From Dorea sp. CAG:317 (GTDB lineage: Bacteria; Bacillota; Clostridia; Lachnospirales; Lachnospiraceae), in contig FR892654.1 in the NCBI GenBank assembly GCA_000433535.1, positions 1 through 13,222 on the forward strand: a DNA stretch of 13,222 nt, given 5' to 3'. The position numbers and the translations under genes are program-made. The notes under the pieces were generated by a model. It was not told the DNA's origin. It searched no databases and worked only from the letters and a program-made list of their open reading frames with translations. Below, piece after piece: positions 6,702-13,182 of this stretch (positions are counted from its first letter, which is position 1; every line of letters starts with the position of its first letter).

Positions 6702-7568
6702 TTATTCTGCTTTTCCAACAGAACCAAATAATTCCATTTTCTCTTTTACAGTCTGCATAATTGCTTCTGCGCCTGGTTTTAATAATTTACGAGGATCGTA
6801 TCCTTTTCCTTCCAGATCTTTTCCAGCCTCGATATATTTACGTGTAGCATCTGCAAACGATAACTGACACTCTGTGTTAACGTTGATCTTGGCAACACCG
6901 AGATCGATTGCTTTCTTGATCATATCTTCCGGAATTCCTGTACCACCGTGAAGTACCAGTGGAAGTTCTCCTGTTAATTTCTGGATTGCATCAAGAGTCT
7001 CGAAGCTTAAACCAGCCCAGTTTGCAGGATATTTACCGTGAATGTTACCGATACCTGCTGCAAGCATATCTACGCCAAGATCAGCGATCATCTTACATTC
7101 CTGTGGATCTGCACACTCGCCCTGTCCAACAACTCCGTCTTCTTCTCCTCCGATAGAACCAACTTCTGCTTCCAGAGACATTCCTTTTTCTCTGCAGATA
7201 GCGATCAGCTCTTTTGTCTTAGCAACGTTCTCTTCGATTGGATAATGAGATCCATCAAACATGATAGAAGAGAATCCAGCTTCGATACATTTCTGACATC
7301 CTTCGTATGTACCATGATCAAGATGTAATGCTACCGGTACTGTGATACCAAGCTCGTCGATCATAGCATCTACCATAGCTGCTACTGTCTTGAATCCTGT
7401 CATATATTTTCCTGCGCCCTCAGATACACCTAAGATTACAGGTGATTTGCACTCTTCTGCTGTGAGAAGGATGCTTTTTGTCCACTCGAGGTTATTGATG
7501 TTGAACTGGCCTACTGCATAGTGACCTGCCACTGCCTTTTCAAGCATTTCTTTTGCTGATACTAACAT
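6702..7568 (-). CDS. fba: Class II fructose-1,6-bisphosphate aldolase
   Basis: The 288-residue protein is a complete zinc-dependent aldolase that cleaves fructose-1,6-bisphosphate to dihydroxyacetone phosphate and glyceraldehyde-3-phosphate in glycolysis. Visible signatures are QFNINNLEW (21-29), VALHLDHG (79-86, with catalytic D84 and zinc ligand H85), EVGSIGGEEDGV (135-146), GNIHGKYP (zinc ligand H177), LVLHGGTGIP (zinc ligand H207) and INVNTE (228-233), the phosphate/substrate loop. GGAGGAATT precedes the ATG at 7568. The gene has its own near-consensus promoter and its own terminator, so it is monocistronic and probably highly expressed. Fructose- and tagatose-bisphosphate aldolases are close relatives; the context and motifs fit the glycolytic enzyme better. 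Confidence 0.96.
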   Translation of the reverse strand: MLVSAKEMLEKAVAGHYAVGQFNINNLEWTKSILLTAEECKSPVILGVSEGAGKYMTGFKTVAAMVDAMIDELGITVPVALHLDHGTYEGCQKCIEAGFSSIMFDGSHYPIEENVAKTKELIAICREKGMSLEAEVGSIGGEEDGVVGQGECADPQECKMIADLGVDMLAAGIGNIHGKYPANWAGLSFETLDAIQKLTGELPLVLHGGTGIPEDMIKKAIDLGVAKINVNTECQLSFADATRKYIEAGKDLEGKGYDPRKLLKPGAEAIMQTVKEKMELFGSVGKAE

Positions 7569-7641
7569 AATTCTAATTCCTCCAATTCCGCCGATTGTGT
7601 TTTTTTCAACACTGTCCGGTCATATTAATGTCGCTTTTTTT

Positions 7642-7670
7642 ATTATAAAGCATTCGCGAAGAAAAAACAA
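7642..7670 (-). promoter_or_regulatory. Strong promoter of fba
   Basis: On the minus strand TTGTTT (7665-7670) is followed after 17 bases by a perfect TATAAT (7642-7647). The start would be near 7635, giving a leader of about 67 bases. The -35 region overlaps the T-run of the terminator that ends spoIIID. Confidence 0.85.
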
Positions 7671-7704
7671 GAAAAAATGGCTGAGATGCATTTCCCAGCC
7701 ATTT
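7670..7704 (-). terminator. Terminator after spoIIID
   Basis: Arms 7675-7683 and 7696-7704 form a perfect 9-bp stem with a 12-base loop. On the minus strand the stem is followed by TTTTTTCTTG. It starts seven bases after the spoIIID stop codon and looks like the native end of that gene. Confidence 0.85.
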
Positions 7705-7711
7705 GAAGTCA

Positions 7712-7876
7712 TCATGATACTATTTCTTTGTGTTCCATATGTAAATATTTCTCTCTTGTAGCCATGCCGCCGCGAATATGGCGCTCTGACTTATTGCGAT
7801 CCAACACTTTGCGCGCTTCTCCTGCAAGAGAGGGATTGATGCGCACAAGGCGATCGGTTACGTCTTTATGTATGGT
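7712..7876 (-). pseudogene. spoIIID: 3' part of spoIIID, split by the integrated element
   Basis: The frame reads T-IHKDVTDRLVRINPSLAGEA, then KVLDRNKSERHIRGGMATRE, KYLH and nine more residues to a TGA. From memory of B. subtilis SpoIIID (93 residues), this aligns without gaps to its second half (VHKDLTERLPEINPDLANEV, KSIRHLRGGEATKLKY). SpoIIID is the mother-cell DNA-binding regulator of sporulation acting with sigma-E and sigma-K. The first 40 or so residues, including the first helix-turn-helix helix and the GVSKS turn, are missing: upstream of about 7876 the DNA becomes the recombinase gene. The 53 remaining codons carry no stop or frameshift and keep their terminator, which argues against long decay. 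An ATG at 7900 opens this frame by chance with MKPFLIIT, which does not resemble SpoIIID. Excision of the element could restore the gene. Confidence 0.85.
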
Positions 7877-7882
7877 CGTTAT
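7862..7882 (-). other. Element-chromosome junction (attachment site) in spoIIID
   Basis: SpoIIID similarity starts here: minus-strand codons ACC ATA CAT AAA GAC encode T-I-H-K-D, matching T-V-H-K-D of the family, while the bases just upstream encode nothing SpoIIID-like and belong to the recombinase end. The crossover should lie in or just beside 7865-7880. The exact core cannot be placed without the other junction. Confidence 0.65.
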
Positions 7883-9440
7883 TATTAGGAATGGTTTCAT
7901 TGTTGTGATTGGATTCGTCGTCTATCAGGATTGTTTCATCCAAACCCAAATCTCCCAGAAGACGAAGGTAAATATCAACATTGCCTTCTTTATCCACTTC
8001 AATCTTTTGAATCAGTTTTTTTAGCTGTATGTTTGTCATCTGACGAACATCCGTGATATCTTCGATTGTTTTGAATGTGTTATTCAAAATCGCTTCCAGC
8101 TGTTCCCCTTTGGTCAGATGATAAGAAACCATCTTAAGTTCATTTTCCAGACGCTCGATTTCCTGCCGCATGCCACCGATTTTTTCATTCAATTCCTCTC
8201 GGGTAATCAGATCATCGGTGTACATGTCCATATATTTCTGTCTAGTCTTTTGAAGTTTAGCGAGCTGTGCAGTCAACTCTTTCTCATATTCCAGGTTTTC
8301 GTCCTTTGCTTTGTAAACACGCTGGAATTCACTGACTACGTGATTGATCACCTTTTTCTTCTGCTTCAATACTTCCGCAAAGTATTCCTGCAGAACTTCA
8401 ATTAGTTCTTCCTCATCCACCGTCACTGCATTTGGACAACTATCTGCTCCACGTCCATTATGCCCGGAACAAACCCAGCGGACATAAGTGTTCTTATAAG
8501 TCCGAACTGTCCGACGGAAGGACCAACCACATTCCTTGCATTTAATCAATGTTGAAAAAAGATATTTATTACTTTGACGCTCATGTTTCATATTGAAAGA
8601 CGCATGCCGGGAATGAAGGATTTCTCCTGCCTTTTCAAATGTCTGCTCATCAATGATCCGCAGTTCCGGCCGCTCCACAACCATCCACTCCGTCTCATCT
8701 TTATCCGCTCTCCGGCCTGTCAGGAAGTCTGTCACTTCCTGCTTTCCATTGATGACTTTTCCTGTATATATCTCATTTGTCAGAATCCGGCAAATAGCAT
8801 TCTGGCTCCACTTACAGTTACGTTTCGTAGTCAGTCCTTTTTCATTCAGCATATTGGCAATCTTCGCAGCACCATAGCCTTCTTCCGTATACCACTGATA
8901 AATCTGGCGAATCACTTTCGCTTCTTCCTCGTTGATAGCAAGATTAAAGTAATCACCAATGGTCTTATCATATCCGTACACGATATTCGGGACACGTCCC
9001 TTTTCAGCGTTCATTTTCTTACCGAATTTCACACGCTTGGAAGTATTTGCACTTTCCTCCTGGGCAAGAGCACCGAAAATAGTCAGAACAAATTCACTAT
9101 TTCCCATACTGGTCATGTTGGCGGTGAGGAACTGGGTTTCAATGCCTAATGCCTTCAGTTTTCGAATGTTTTGCAAAAGATCCACTGTATTTCTGGCAAA
9201 ACGAGAGATGTCCTTTACCACGACCATATCAAAGAGACCGTGTTCAGCATCGGACATCATACGGAGAAATTCTTTTCGATTTTTTATTTTAGTTCCGGAA
9301 ATACCCTCGTCTGCATATAATCTTACTAGGGTGTCACCGGTACGTTTGGTGTATTCAGAGAAGAATTCTTTCTGGGCTTCCAGGCTGTTGAGCTGGTCGG
9401 TTTTGTCGGTGGAAACACGACAATAAGCTGCTATGTTCAT
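7866..9440 (-). CDS. Large serine recombinase (site-specific integrase/excisionase)
   Basis: The 524-residue protein has the full domain order of large serine recombinases. The resolvase catalytic domain (1-145) has nucleophile S10 in YCRVSTD, the DEGISGT loop (44-50) and VVVKDISRFARN (73-84). It is followed by a recombinase DNA-binding domain (about 150-280), a zinc ribbon (C301, C304, C324, C335) and a long coiled coil (about 355-440). These enzymes cut attB and attP through phosphoserine links and usually need a directionality factor to excise. The ATG at 9440 has AAAGG upstream. The gene ends inside the spoIIID attachment site: its TAA (7866-7868) uses bases that code for H-K in SpoIIID. 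It is therefore the likely agent of this insertion, like SpoIVCA in the sigK skin element. No truncation is visible. Confidence 0.96.
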   Translation of the reverse strand: MNIAAYCRVSTDKTDQLNSLEAQKEFFSEYTKRTGDTLVRLYADEGISGTKIKNRKEFLRMMSDAEHGLFDMVVVKDISRFARNTVDLLQNIRKLKALGIETQFLTANMTSMGNSEFVLTIFGALAQEESANTSKRVKFGKKMNAEKGRVPNIVYGYDKTIGDYFNLAINEEEAKVIRQIYQWYTEEGYGAAKIANMLNEKGLTTKRNCKWSQNAICRILTNEIYTGKVINGKQEVTDFLTGRRADKDETEWMVVERPELRIIDEQTFEKAGEILHSRHASFNMKHERQSNKYLFSTLIKCKECGWSFRRTVRTYKNTYVRWVCSGHNGRGADSCPNAVTVDEEELIEVLQEYFAEVLKQKKKVINHVVSEFQRVYKAKDENLEYEKELTAQLAKLQKTRQKYMDMYTDDLITREELNEKIGGMRQEIERLENELKMVSYHLTKGEQLEAILNNTFKTIEDITDVRQMTNIQLKKLIQKIEVDKEGNVDIYLRLLGDLGLDETILIDDESNHNNETIPNNNDHT

Positions 9441-9452
9441 TTAGGACGACCT

Positions 9453-9490
9453 TTCTGTTATAATTGTATCGTTCTGTTACAATAGTATTT
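9453..9490 (+). repeat. 19-bp direct repeat upstream of the recombinase start
   Basis: Two adjacent 19-base units begin TTCTGTTATAATTGTAT (9453) and TTCTGTTACAATAGTAT (9472). They differ at about four positions and lie 13 to 50 bases upstream of the recombinase ATG, where its promoter should be. They could be operator sites or recombinase binding sites; the role is inferred. Confidence 0.6.
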
Positions 9491-9502
9491 TGTCAGATTG
9501 AA

Positions 9503-9548
9503 TGTAAAAAAACAAGGCAGTATTGAAAATTTCAATAATACCCTGTTT
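9503..9548 (-). terminator. Terminator between the AlbA_2 gene and the recombinase
   Basis: Bases 9510-9548 fold on the minus strand into a stem of about 19 bp with two G-U pairs and one mismatch and a small A/T loop. The stem is followed by TTTTTTTACATT. It would stop cargo transcription before the recombinase gene, implying that the recombinase has its own promoter in the remaining 60 bases. Confidence 0.8.
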
Positions 9549-9573
9549 AAACCTTGACTAATATCTCGAGTAT

Positions 9574-9595
9574 ATTCAATCTCAAATTCAATCTC
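9574..9595 (+). repeat. ATTCAATCTC direct repeat
   Basis: ATTCAATCTC occurs at 9574-9583 and again at 9586-9595, 12 bases apart, next to the iteron array. It may be part of the same protein-binding region. Confidence 0.5.
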
Positions 9596-9717
9596 GTGGA
9601 AATCTTATAATTTTCACGAGATTTTCACGAGATTTTCGCAAGTAAAAATCGCTTTAAAGCCTAGATTCTGGTACCATTTTAGCAAAAAACACGTGATTTT
9701 CGTAAGATTATCACGAG
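9593..9717 (+). repeat. 11-bp iteron array (ATTTTCACGAG type)
   Basis: Three 11-base units stand head to tail: ATTTTCACGAG (9610), ATTTTCACGAG (9621), ATTTTCGCAAG (9632). An inverted copy, CTCGTGGAAAT, lies at 9593-9603, making a stem-loop with the first unit. A second cluster has ATTTTCGTAAG (9696) and ATTATCACGAG (9707), with a degenerate unit at 9685. The 11-base period places every unit on the same face of the helix. The sequence between the clusters (9643-9684) shows no repeat. Together with the terminator and the 19-bp repeats, this fills the 281-base gap between the AlbA_2 stop and the recombinase start. Confidence 0.8.
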
Positions 9718-9721
9718 ATAA

Positions 9722-11251
9722 TTATTCTGAAATCATGCTTTTTTTCAAAAAATCCATAACCATCTGCAATTGCGTCAATAGCTCTGTCCCTTCAGGTTTT
9801 ACAGCATATTTTGTCGCTGAACCATTTCCTATTTTACATACTAACTCTTTAGCTTCTAATTCTTGTATACCTTTTCTCACTTTATATTCAGTCATCTGCA
9901 ATGCTTTTCTAATCTCATTTACAGATTGTGGTGATTTGCTTTTGATAATATATCTAAATATATTTTTTTCATTTTCTTCTAAATTAGGGTAAGATTCTGC
10001 CAAATCAATATTCCACACTTTTATCTCTGTATGTTCAATATCGGTGATGATTTCAGGCCTTCTAAAATCATTAGCTACTGCTGTTTTATAAATCAACGGT
10101 CCCCCAAACCCTTGACGTTCCGATGCTCCTAATAAACGAAATAGTTTCATAATAATCTCGTTACGCGGTCTAGAATCACCTCCAAGTAAAAACTGTTTTG
10201 TTGATACTAACATTTTTCCTGGATTTGTAAAGCGAAACCATCCATCATAAACATCTATTTTAGTTGATGGATATCCCTGAACATAATCTGCATGTGCCAA
10301 ACAATTTACTAAACATTCTCTAATTGTTTCATCAAAATCAGAAAATGGAACTCTCAACTGTGTATCATCTAATGAAAATGATTCTTGTAGAAGTGCTTTC
10401 ATTTTTTCATAAACAATATTATAAAAATTGTATATATTCATCTCATAATCACTTGGTTCATCATCAGAAACGCGATCAAGCCACCTCTGATTGCCACTTT
10501 TACGATTGAAATAATCCAAATGATAATGTGAATAAAGTTCTTTAATAGTGTTACATTTTCCTAAAAACAATAGTGTTCCTCTTCTAATTTTATATTCACC
10601 TGTATTGCGATCTCTATAACTTGCACCTATTTCTAACAAGAACTCTTGATGCGACATTTCTAAATATTTCTTTTTTGGAAAGCGTTTACTCACTCGCTCT
10701 TTATATGTAATAAGCGAGTCTTGATCCAGATCATCTATTGTAAAGTTGTCCGCAGGCAAACTATCTTGTCCTGGTTGAGCATTTCTCATAAAAGCTGCTA
10801 TTTCTTCTTTTGTCGCCTTTCGGTCTCCATCTCCCGTTCTAATCCAAGTATTTTCTAATTTCCCACCAATATGTACAGGTTTCATAGCTTCAGGTGCTTC
10901 CTTTACATAAACAATAATTACTTTTTTCCCTTCTATATTATATGTATTTACATCCTGATTATTCACATTTCTATAACTTACTTTTGTACTGTTCGATAAT
11001 TGATCCCACAAATTTATAAGTGTTTTTTCGCAATTTCCTACACCTGTAATTTCATTTTGCGGCTTTCCTTCGACTACACCAAGAATAATATAACCTCCAG
11101 CTGTATTACAAAATGAAGAATAACTTTCCCAAAAGGCATTTGGTAATTCTGAGGCTTTCTTTAACTCAATAAAATATTTCTCATGAACATTTAACAACCA
11201 TTCTTTTAACTCCTTCACATCTGAAAAGTCTGGTCTAATACTATTCTTCAA
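9722..11251 (-). CDS. AlbA_2 / HATPase_c_4 / winged-helix protein (COG2865, Schlafen-like)
   Basis: The roughly 509-residue protein has three recognisable parts. The N-terminal AlbA_2 (Schlafen AlbA_2) domain covers about 20-140, with ELKKASELPNAFWESYSSFC followed by NTAGGYIILGVVEG. A HATPase_c_4-like region contains RECLVNCLAHADY (about 311-323) and later FTNPGKML and RQGFGGPLIYK. The C-terminus (about 425-485) is a winged helix (VNEIRKALQMTEYKVRKGI). COG2865 proteins are called predicted transcriptional regulators; Schlafen-type proteins also occur in antiphage systems. For the start I favour TTG at 11251, seven bases after AGGAGG. The ATG at 11257 sits one base from that site, and a TTG at 11290 lies almost at the predicted transcript start. 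The gene has its own promoter and a terminator, and is unusually AT-rich. The molecular function is uncertain. Confidence 0.85.
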   Translation of the reverse strand: MKNSIRPDFSDVKELKEWLLNVHEKYFIELKKASELPNAFWESYSSFCNTAGGYIILGVVEGKPQNEITGVGNCEKTLINLWDQLSNSTKVSYRNVNNQDVNTYNIEGKKVIIVYVKEAPEAMKPVHIGGKLENTWIRTGDGDRKATKEEIAAFMRNAQPGQDSLPADNFTIDDLDQDSLITYKERVSKRFPKKKYLEMSHQEFLLEIGASYRDRNTGEYKIRRGTLLFLGKCNTIKELYSHYHLDYFNRKSGNQRWLDRVSDDEPSDYEMNIYNFYNIVYEKMKALLQESFSLDDTQLRVPFSDFDETIRECLVNCLAHADYVQGYPSTKIDVYDGWFRFTNPGKMLVSTKQFLLGGDSRPRNEIIMKLFRLLGASERQGFGGPLIYKTAVANDFRRPEIITDIEHTEIKVWNIDLAESYPNLEENEKNIFRYIIKSKSPQSVNEIRKALQMTEYKVRKGIQELEAKELVCKIGNGSATKYAVKPEGTELLTQLQMVMDFLKKSMISE

Positions 11252-11304
11252 AACCATTCCTCCTATGTATCTTCTATACTCTGTTTCCAAATTATTTTAC
11301 ATCT

Positions 11305-11333
11305 ATTGTATCTTAATATCTGATTTTAAACAA
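11305..11333 (-). promoter_or_regulatory. Promoter of the AlbA_2 gene
   Basis: On the minus strand TTGTTT (11328-11333) and TACAAT (11305-11310) are 17 bases apart. The start would be near 11298, leaving about 47 bases before the TTG codon at 11251. This separates the gene from the AAA ATPase gene upstream, although readthrough is possible because I see no hairpin terminator between 11334 and 11386. Confidence 0.7.
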
Positions 11334-11334
11334 C

Positions 11335-11346
11335 GAATAATTATTC
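11335..11346. promoter_or_regulatory. 12-bp perfect palindrome next to the -35 box, possible operator
   Basis: GAATAATTATTC is its own reverse complement and lies one base upstream of the -35 box of the AlbA_2 gene. A dimeric regulator could bind there, possibly the winged-helix product itself. Being pure A/T apart from its ends, it could also be chance. Confidence 0.35.
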
Positions 11347-11386
11347 TTCTGCCAAAATACCTTAAACCTATTTCAAAAACTTTTAT

Positions 11387-12607
11387 TCAACATTCCCCCC
11401 AATCTATGATTCTTCGCAAGCTTGGATCAGCGCCATATTTTCCCTCCAGATACTGCTTGTCAAACTTTGCATCTTTACGAACAGATTCTCCTTTTCTGTT
11501 CTTAAATTCAACCAGAGAATACAGCTTGGAGTTCTGGCTGTTTCCTTTTTCTACGAACCATATTTCATCTCTGCGGAACACTTCGCTGTTCATTGTTGAC
11601 AAATCATGAGATGTAAAGATTAGCTGAGCACCTTTACGGTTCACTTCCATATCGTTATACAACATGATAATGTGCCGAAGTAACGCAGGATGAATTTTTG
11701 CATCCAATTCATCAATCACTAAAGTTGATCCATCAATCAGACTTTCTGCAATAAACGGAAGCAATCCGAACAATTTTTTTGTACCACTGGACTCATCTGA
11801 CAGATTAAGCTCTGCTTCATAACCATCTACTTCATGTTTTGTAAAAACTTCTATTCGATCATGTTCTTTTTCTTCCACACGAAAGTCCAGAATATCCAAA
11901 TCCATTTCCTGAATCATTTTAAGAACGAGATCCTTAACGTCATCAGAATTAGCAATCGCCATACGCAACTCCTGCATCGGATTTCCATAATTCATAAAAT
12001 CAATTCCAAATTCAAACCAATCCAACACATCATTTACGATTTCATTTTTCCGATAAGTAATCCCAAGATAGGAGAGTAACGGAAGTGTATCCGATAACTC
12101 GTCACTTATTTTCAATCTGGAAAAAGTGCCTTTCAGAATAATTCCCTCATCGCCTCTCTCAAAAAGTGCTGATCTTCTACCGGTATCTAACTTTACACGA
12201 TCCAGACGTTCATATAAAACCACATCGCGTTTTATATTTAAAATATAGCGGTACTCAGCCAGCTCCGTTCTGAAAAACACCTCAAATTCCGTAGGTTCTT
12301 CTTTTTTCTTTTCTGAAAAAGCGAATGGATCAATAACCAATTTTTTACGAAGTATTACACGATCTTCATTATCACTGGTTGCATATAATGGTCGAAGTAC
12401 CTTTAATGATAAACTATGCAAAGCTTCAAGGACATTTGATTTGCCACCACCATTCGGTCCGTAAATAGCTGACACCGGCAAATACAACTCGCCATCTCTA
12501 TCCTTGATGATCCGATCTTCATGTTCAGAAATGGCGGCAGCTTGCATATCAAACGTTGCCTCGTCTCGTATACTTTTAAAATTCTTAACTGTAAATTGAC
12601 ACAACAT
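11387..12607 (-). CDS. AAA15-family ATPase (COG1106, RloA/OLD-like)
   Basis: The 406-residue protein is an ABC/SMC-type ATPase of the AAA15/AAA21 group. It opens with LCQFTVKNFKSIRDEATF, the strand pattern typical of this family. Walker A GPNGGGKS is at 50-57, the ABC signature-like LSDESSGTK at 269-277, Walker B LVIDE at 296-300 followed by DAKIHP, and a switch histidine in FTSHD (H334). No nuclease or TOPRIM domain follows. Relatives act in antiphage systems with a second gene (RloB, AbiL or the PARIS nuclease), but none of those partners follows here; the next gene is the AlbA_2 protein. I chose the ATG at 12607 because GGAGG lies eight bases upstream; an in-frame start at 12640 would fall on the predicted transcription start. 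Confidence 0.9.
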   Translation of the reverse strand: MLCQFTVKNFKSIRDEATFDMQAAAISEHEDRIIKDRDGELYLPVSAIYGPNGGGKSNVLEALHSLSLKVLRPLYATSDNEDRVILRKKLVIDPFAFSEKKKEEPTEFEVFFRTELAEYRYILNIKRDVVLYERLDRVKLDTGRRSALFERGDEGIILKGTFSRLKISDELSDTLPLLSYLGITYRKNEIVNDVLDWFEFGIDFMNYGNPMQELRMAIANSDDVKDLVLKMIQEMDLDILDFRVEEKEHDRIEVFTKHEVDGYEAELNLSDESSGTKKLFGLLPFIAESLIDGSTLVIDELDAKIHPALLRHIIMLYNDMEVNRKGAQLIFTSHDLSTMNSEVFRRDEIWFVEKGNSQNSKLYSLVEFKNRKGESVRKDAKFDKQYLEGKYGADPSLRRIIDWGEC

Positions 12608-12645
12608 AATAGTTACCTCCAAATTCCACACTACTTTCACTATCT

Positions 12646-12673
12646 ATTATATTCCATTTTCACATTTTGTAAA
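12646..12673 (-). promoter_or_regulatory. Promoter of the AAA15 ATPase gene
   Basis: On the minus strand TTTACA (12668-12673) is followed after 16 bases by a perfect TATAAT (12646-12651). The start would be near 12639, about 32 bases before the ATG at 12607. A TTGTTT two to three bases further upstream would give a 19-base spacer and is less likely. Confidence 0.75.
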
Positions 12674-12721
12674 CAATATTTGCAATAAAATCTCATATTT
12701 GTGTTTGTAATTTGCTAGAAA

Positions 12722-12754
12722 GGAGATTCCACGCACTATTTACGTGGAATCCCC
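12722..12754 (-). terminator. Hairpin at the end of the 58-residue gene, probable terminator
   Basis: Arms 12722-12733 and 12743-12754 form a 12-bp stem with one G-U pair. The 9-base loop holds the TAA stop codon of the small gene, so the coding sequence runs up one arm. The T-run after it on the minus strand is short (CTTTCTAGC), so termination may be weak or the hairpin may instead protect the transcript end. Confidence 0.6.
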
Positions 12755-12916
12755 CTCATCACATTTCGTCTCCTTGGCAACCTGGTCTGCCGCAGCCTGA
12801 ATCGCTCTTTCAACCTTTTCTGAATTGGCATCTATTAAAATTTTTAGTATGTAATCGGCGGTTGCTGCCGCTGAGTTCGGATTATGAAATCTATAATTTA
12901 GTTTTCTTTTCTGCAT
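12740..12916 (-). CDS. 58-residue small protein, recombinase-element associated
   Basis: A strong ribosome site, AGGAGGTGG, lies ten bases upstream of the ATG at 12916. The product begins MQKRKLNYRFHNPN and continues with ADYILKILIDANSEKVERAI, an amphipathic helix, then an Ala-rich helix and an acidic tail ending CDEGDST. It is soluble, with no signal or membrane segment. I recall similar short proteins with an N-terminal YRFHNPN stretch next to serine recombinase genes in Lachnospiraceae, but no function is known to me. It could be an accessory factor such as a directionality factor; that is a guess from context. It lies upstream of the AAA15 gene, with a hairpin and a new promoter between them. 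Confidence 0.75.
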   Translation of the reverse strand: MQKRKLNYRFHNPNSAAATADYILKILIDANSEKVERAIQAAADQVAKETKCDEGDST

Positions 12917-13090
12917 AGCGGAGCTTCCACCTCCTCATGTCTATACTTTTTTCTTTGTCCATAACTATGAAGGACAATAAAGAAATAGTCCAAAAACATC
13001 CCTATAAATATCCAAACTTTGAGGAAGCCTTATACAACATTTTCTGATTGAATTTCCAAATTCATAATCAACTCATAAAACACTTTACCG

Positions 13091-13138
13091 AAAACAAAAA
13101 CCTCTGTATCCATCAACTTTCAATAGATACAAAGGTTT
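13091..13138 (-). terminator. Terminator of a gene lying to the right of the window
   Basis: Arms 13098-13110 and 13126-13138 form a 13-bp stem with one G-U pair on the minus-strand RNA and a 15-base loop. On the minus strand it is followed by TTTTTGTTTTC. A minus-strand gene probably ends just beyond the window. Confidence 0.75.
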
Positions 13139-13182
13139 CAACAATTTCAAATATTTAATTTTCTCTTTTAATGATCTAAGAT

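Noticed and set aside
7590..7615. Small hairpin in the fba leader (GTGTT...AACAC)
   Set aside because: A 5-bp stem in A-rich DNA is too weak to call a regulatory element.
7712..7900. A complete 62-residue protein starting with MKPFLIIT
   Set aside because: There is no ribosome site before the ATG at 7900. The first eight or so residues come from element DNA in a second frame and do not resemble SpoIIID, so the call is a split gene rather than a small intact one.
8574..9149. Plus-strand open frame of 191 codons antisense to the recombinase
   Set aside because: It lies wholly inside the well-supported recombinase gene, has no convincing ribosome site, and its translation (rich in F, H, I, L) looks like an antisense shadow.
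8959..9426. Second long plus-strand frame (155 codons) antisense to the recombinase catalytic domain
   Set aside because: Same reasons: no start signals, and the opposite strand encodes the conserved resolvase motifs.
9610..9642. CRISPR-like array
   Set aside because: The units are only 11 bases, directly adjacent without spacers, and no cas genes are present. They fit protein-binding iterons.
12913..13125. Short minus-strand frames of 27 and about 33 codons upstream of the 58-residue gene (MDTEVFVFG... and MFLDYFFIV...)
   Set aside because: They share one frame separated by a stop, have no ribosome sites, and the second overlaps the start of the 58-residue gene. They might be remnants, but I cannot support them as genes.
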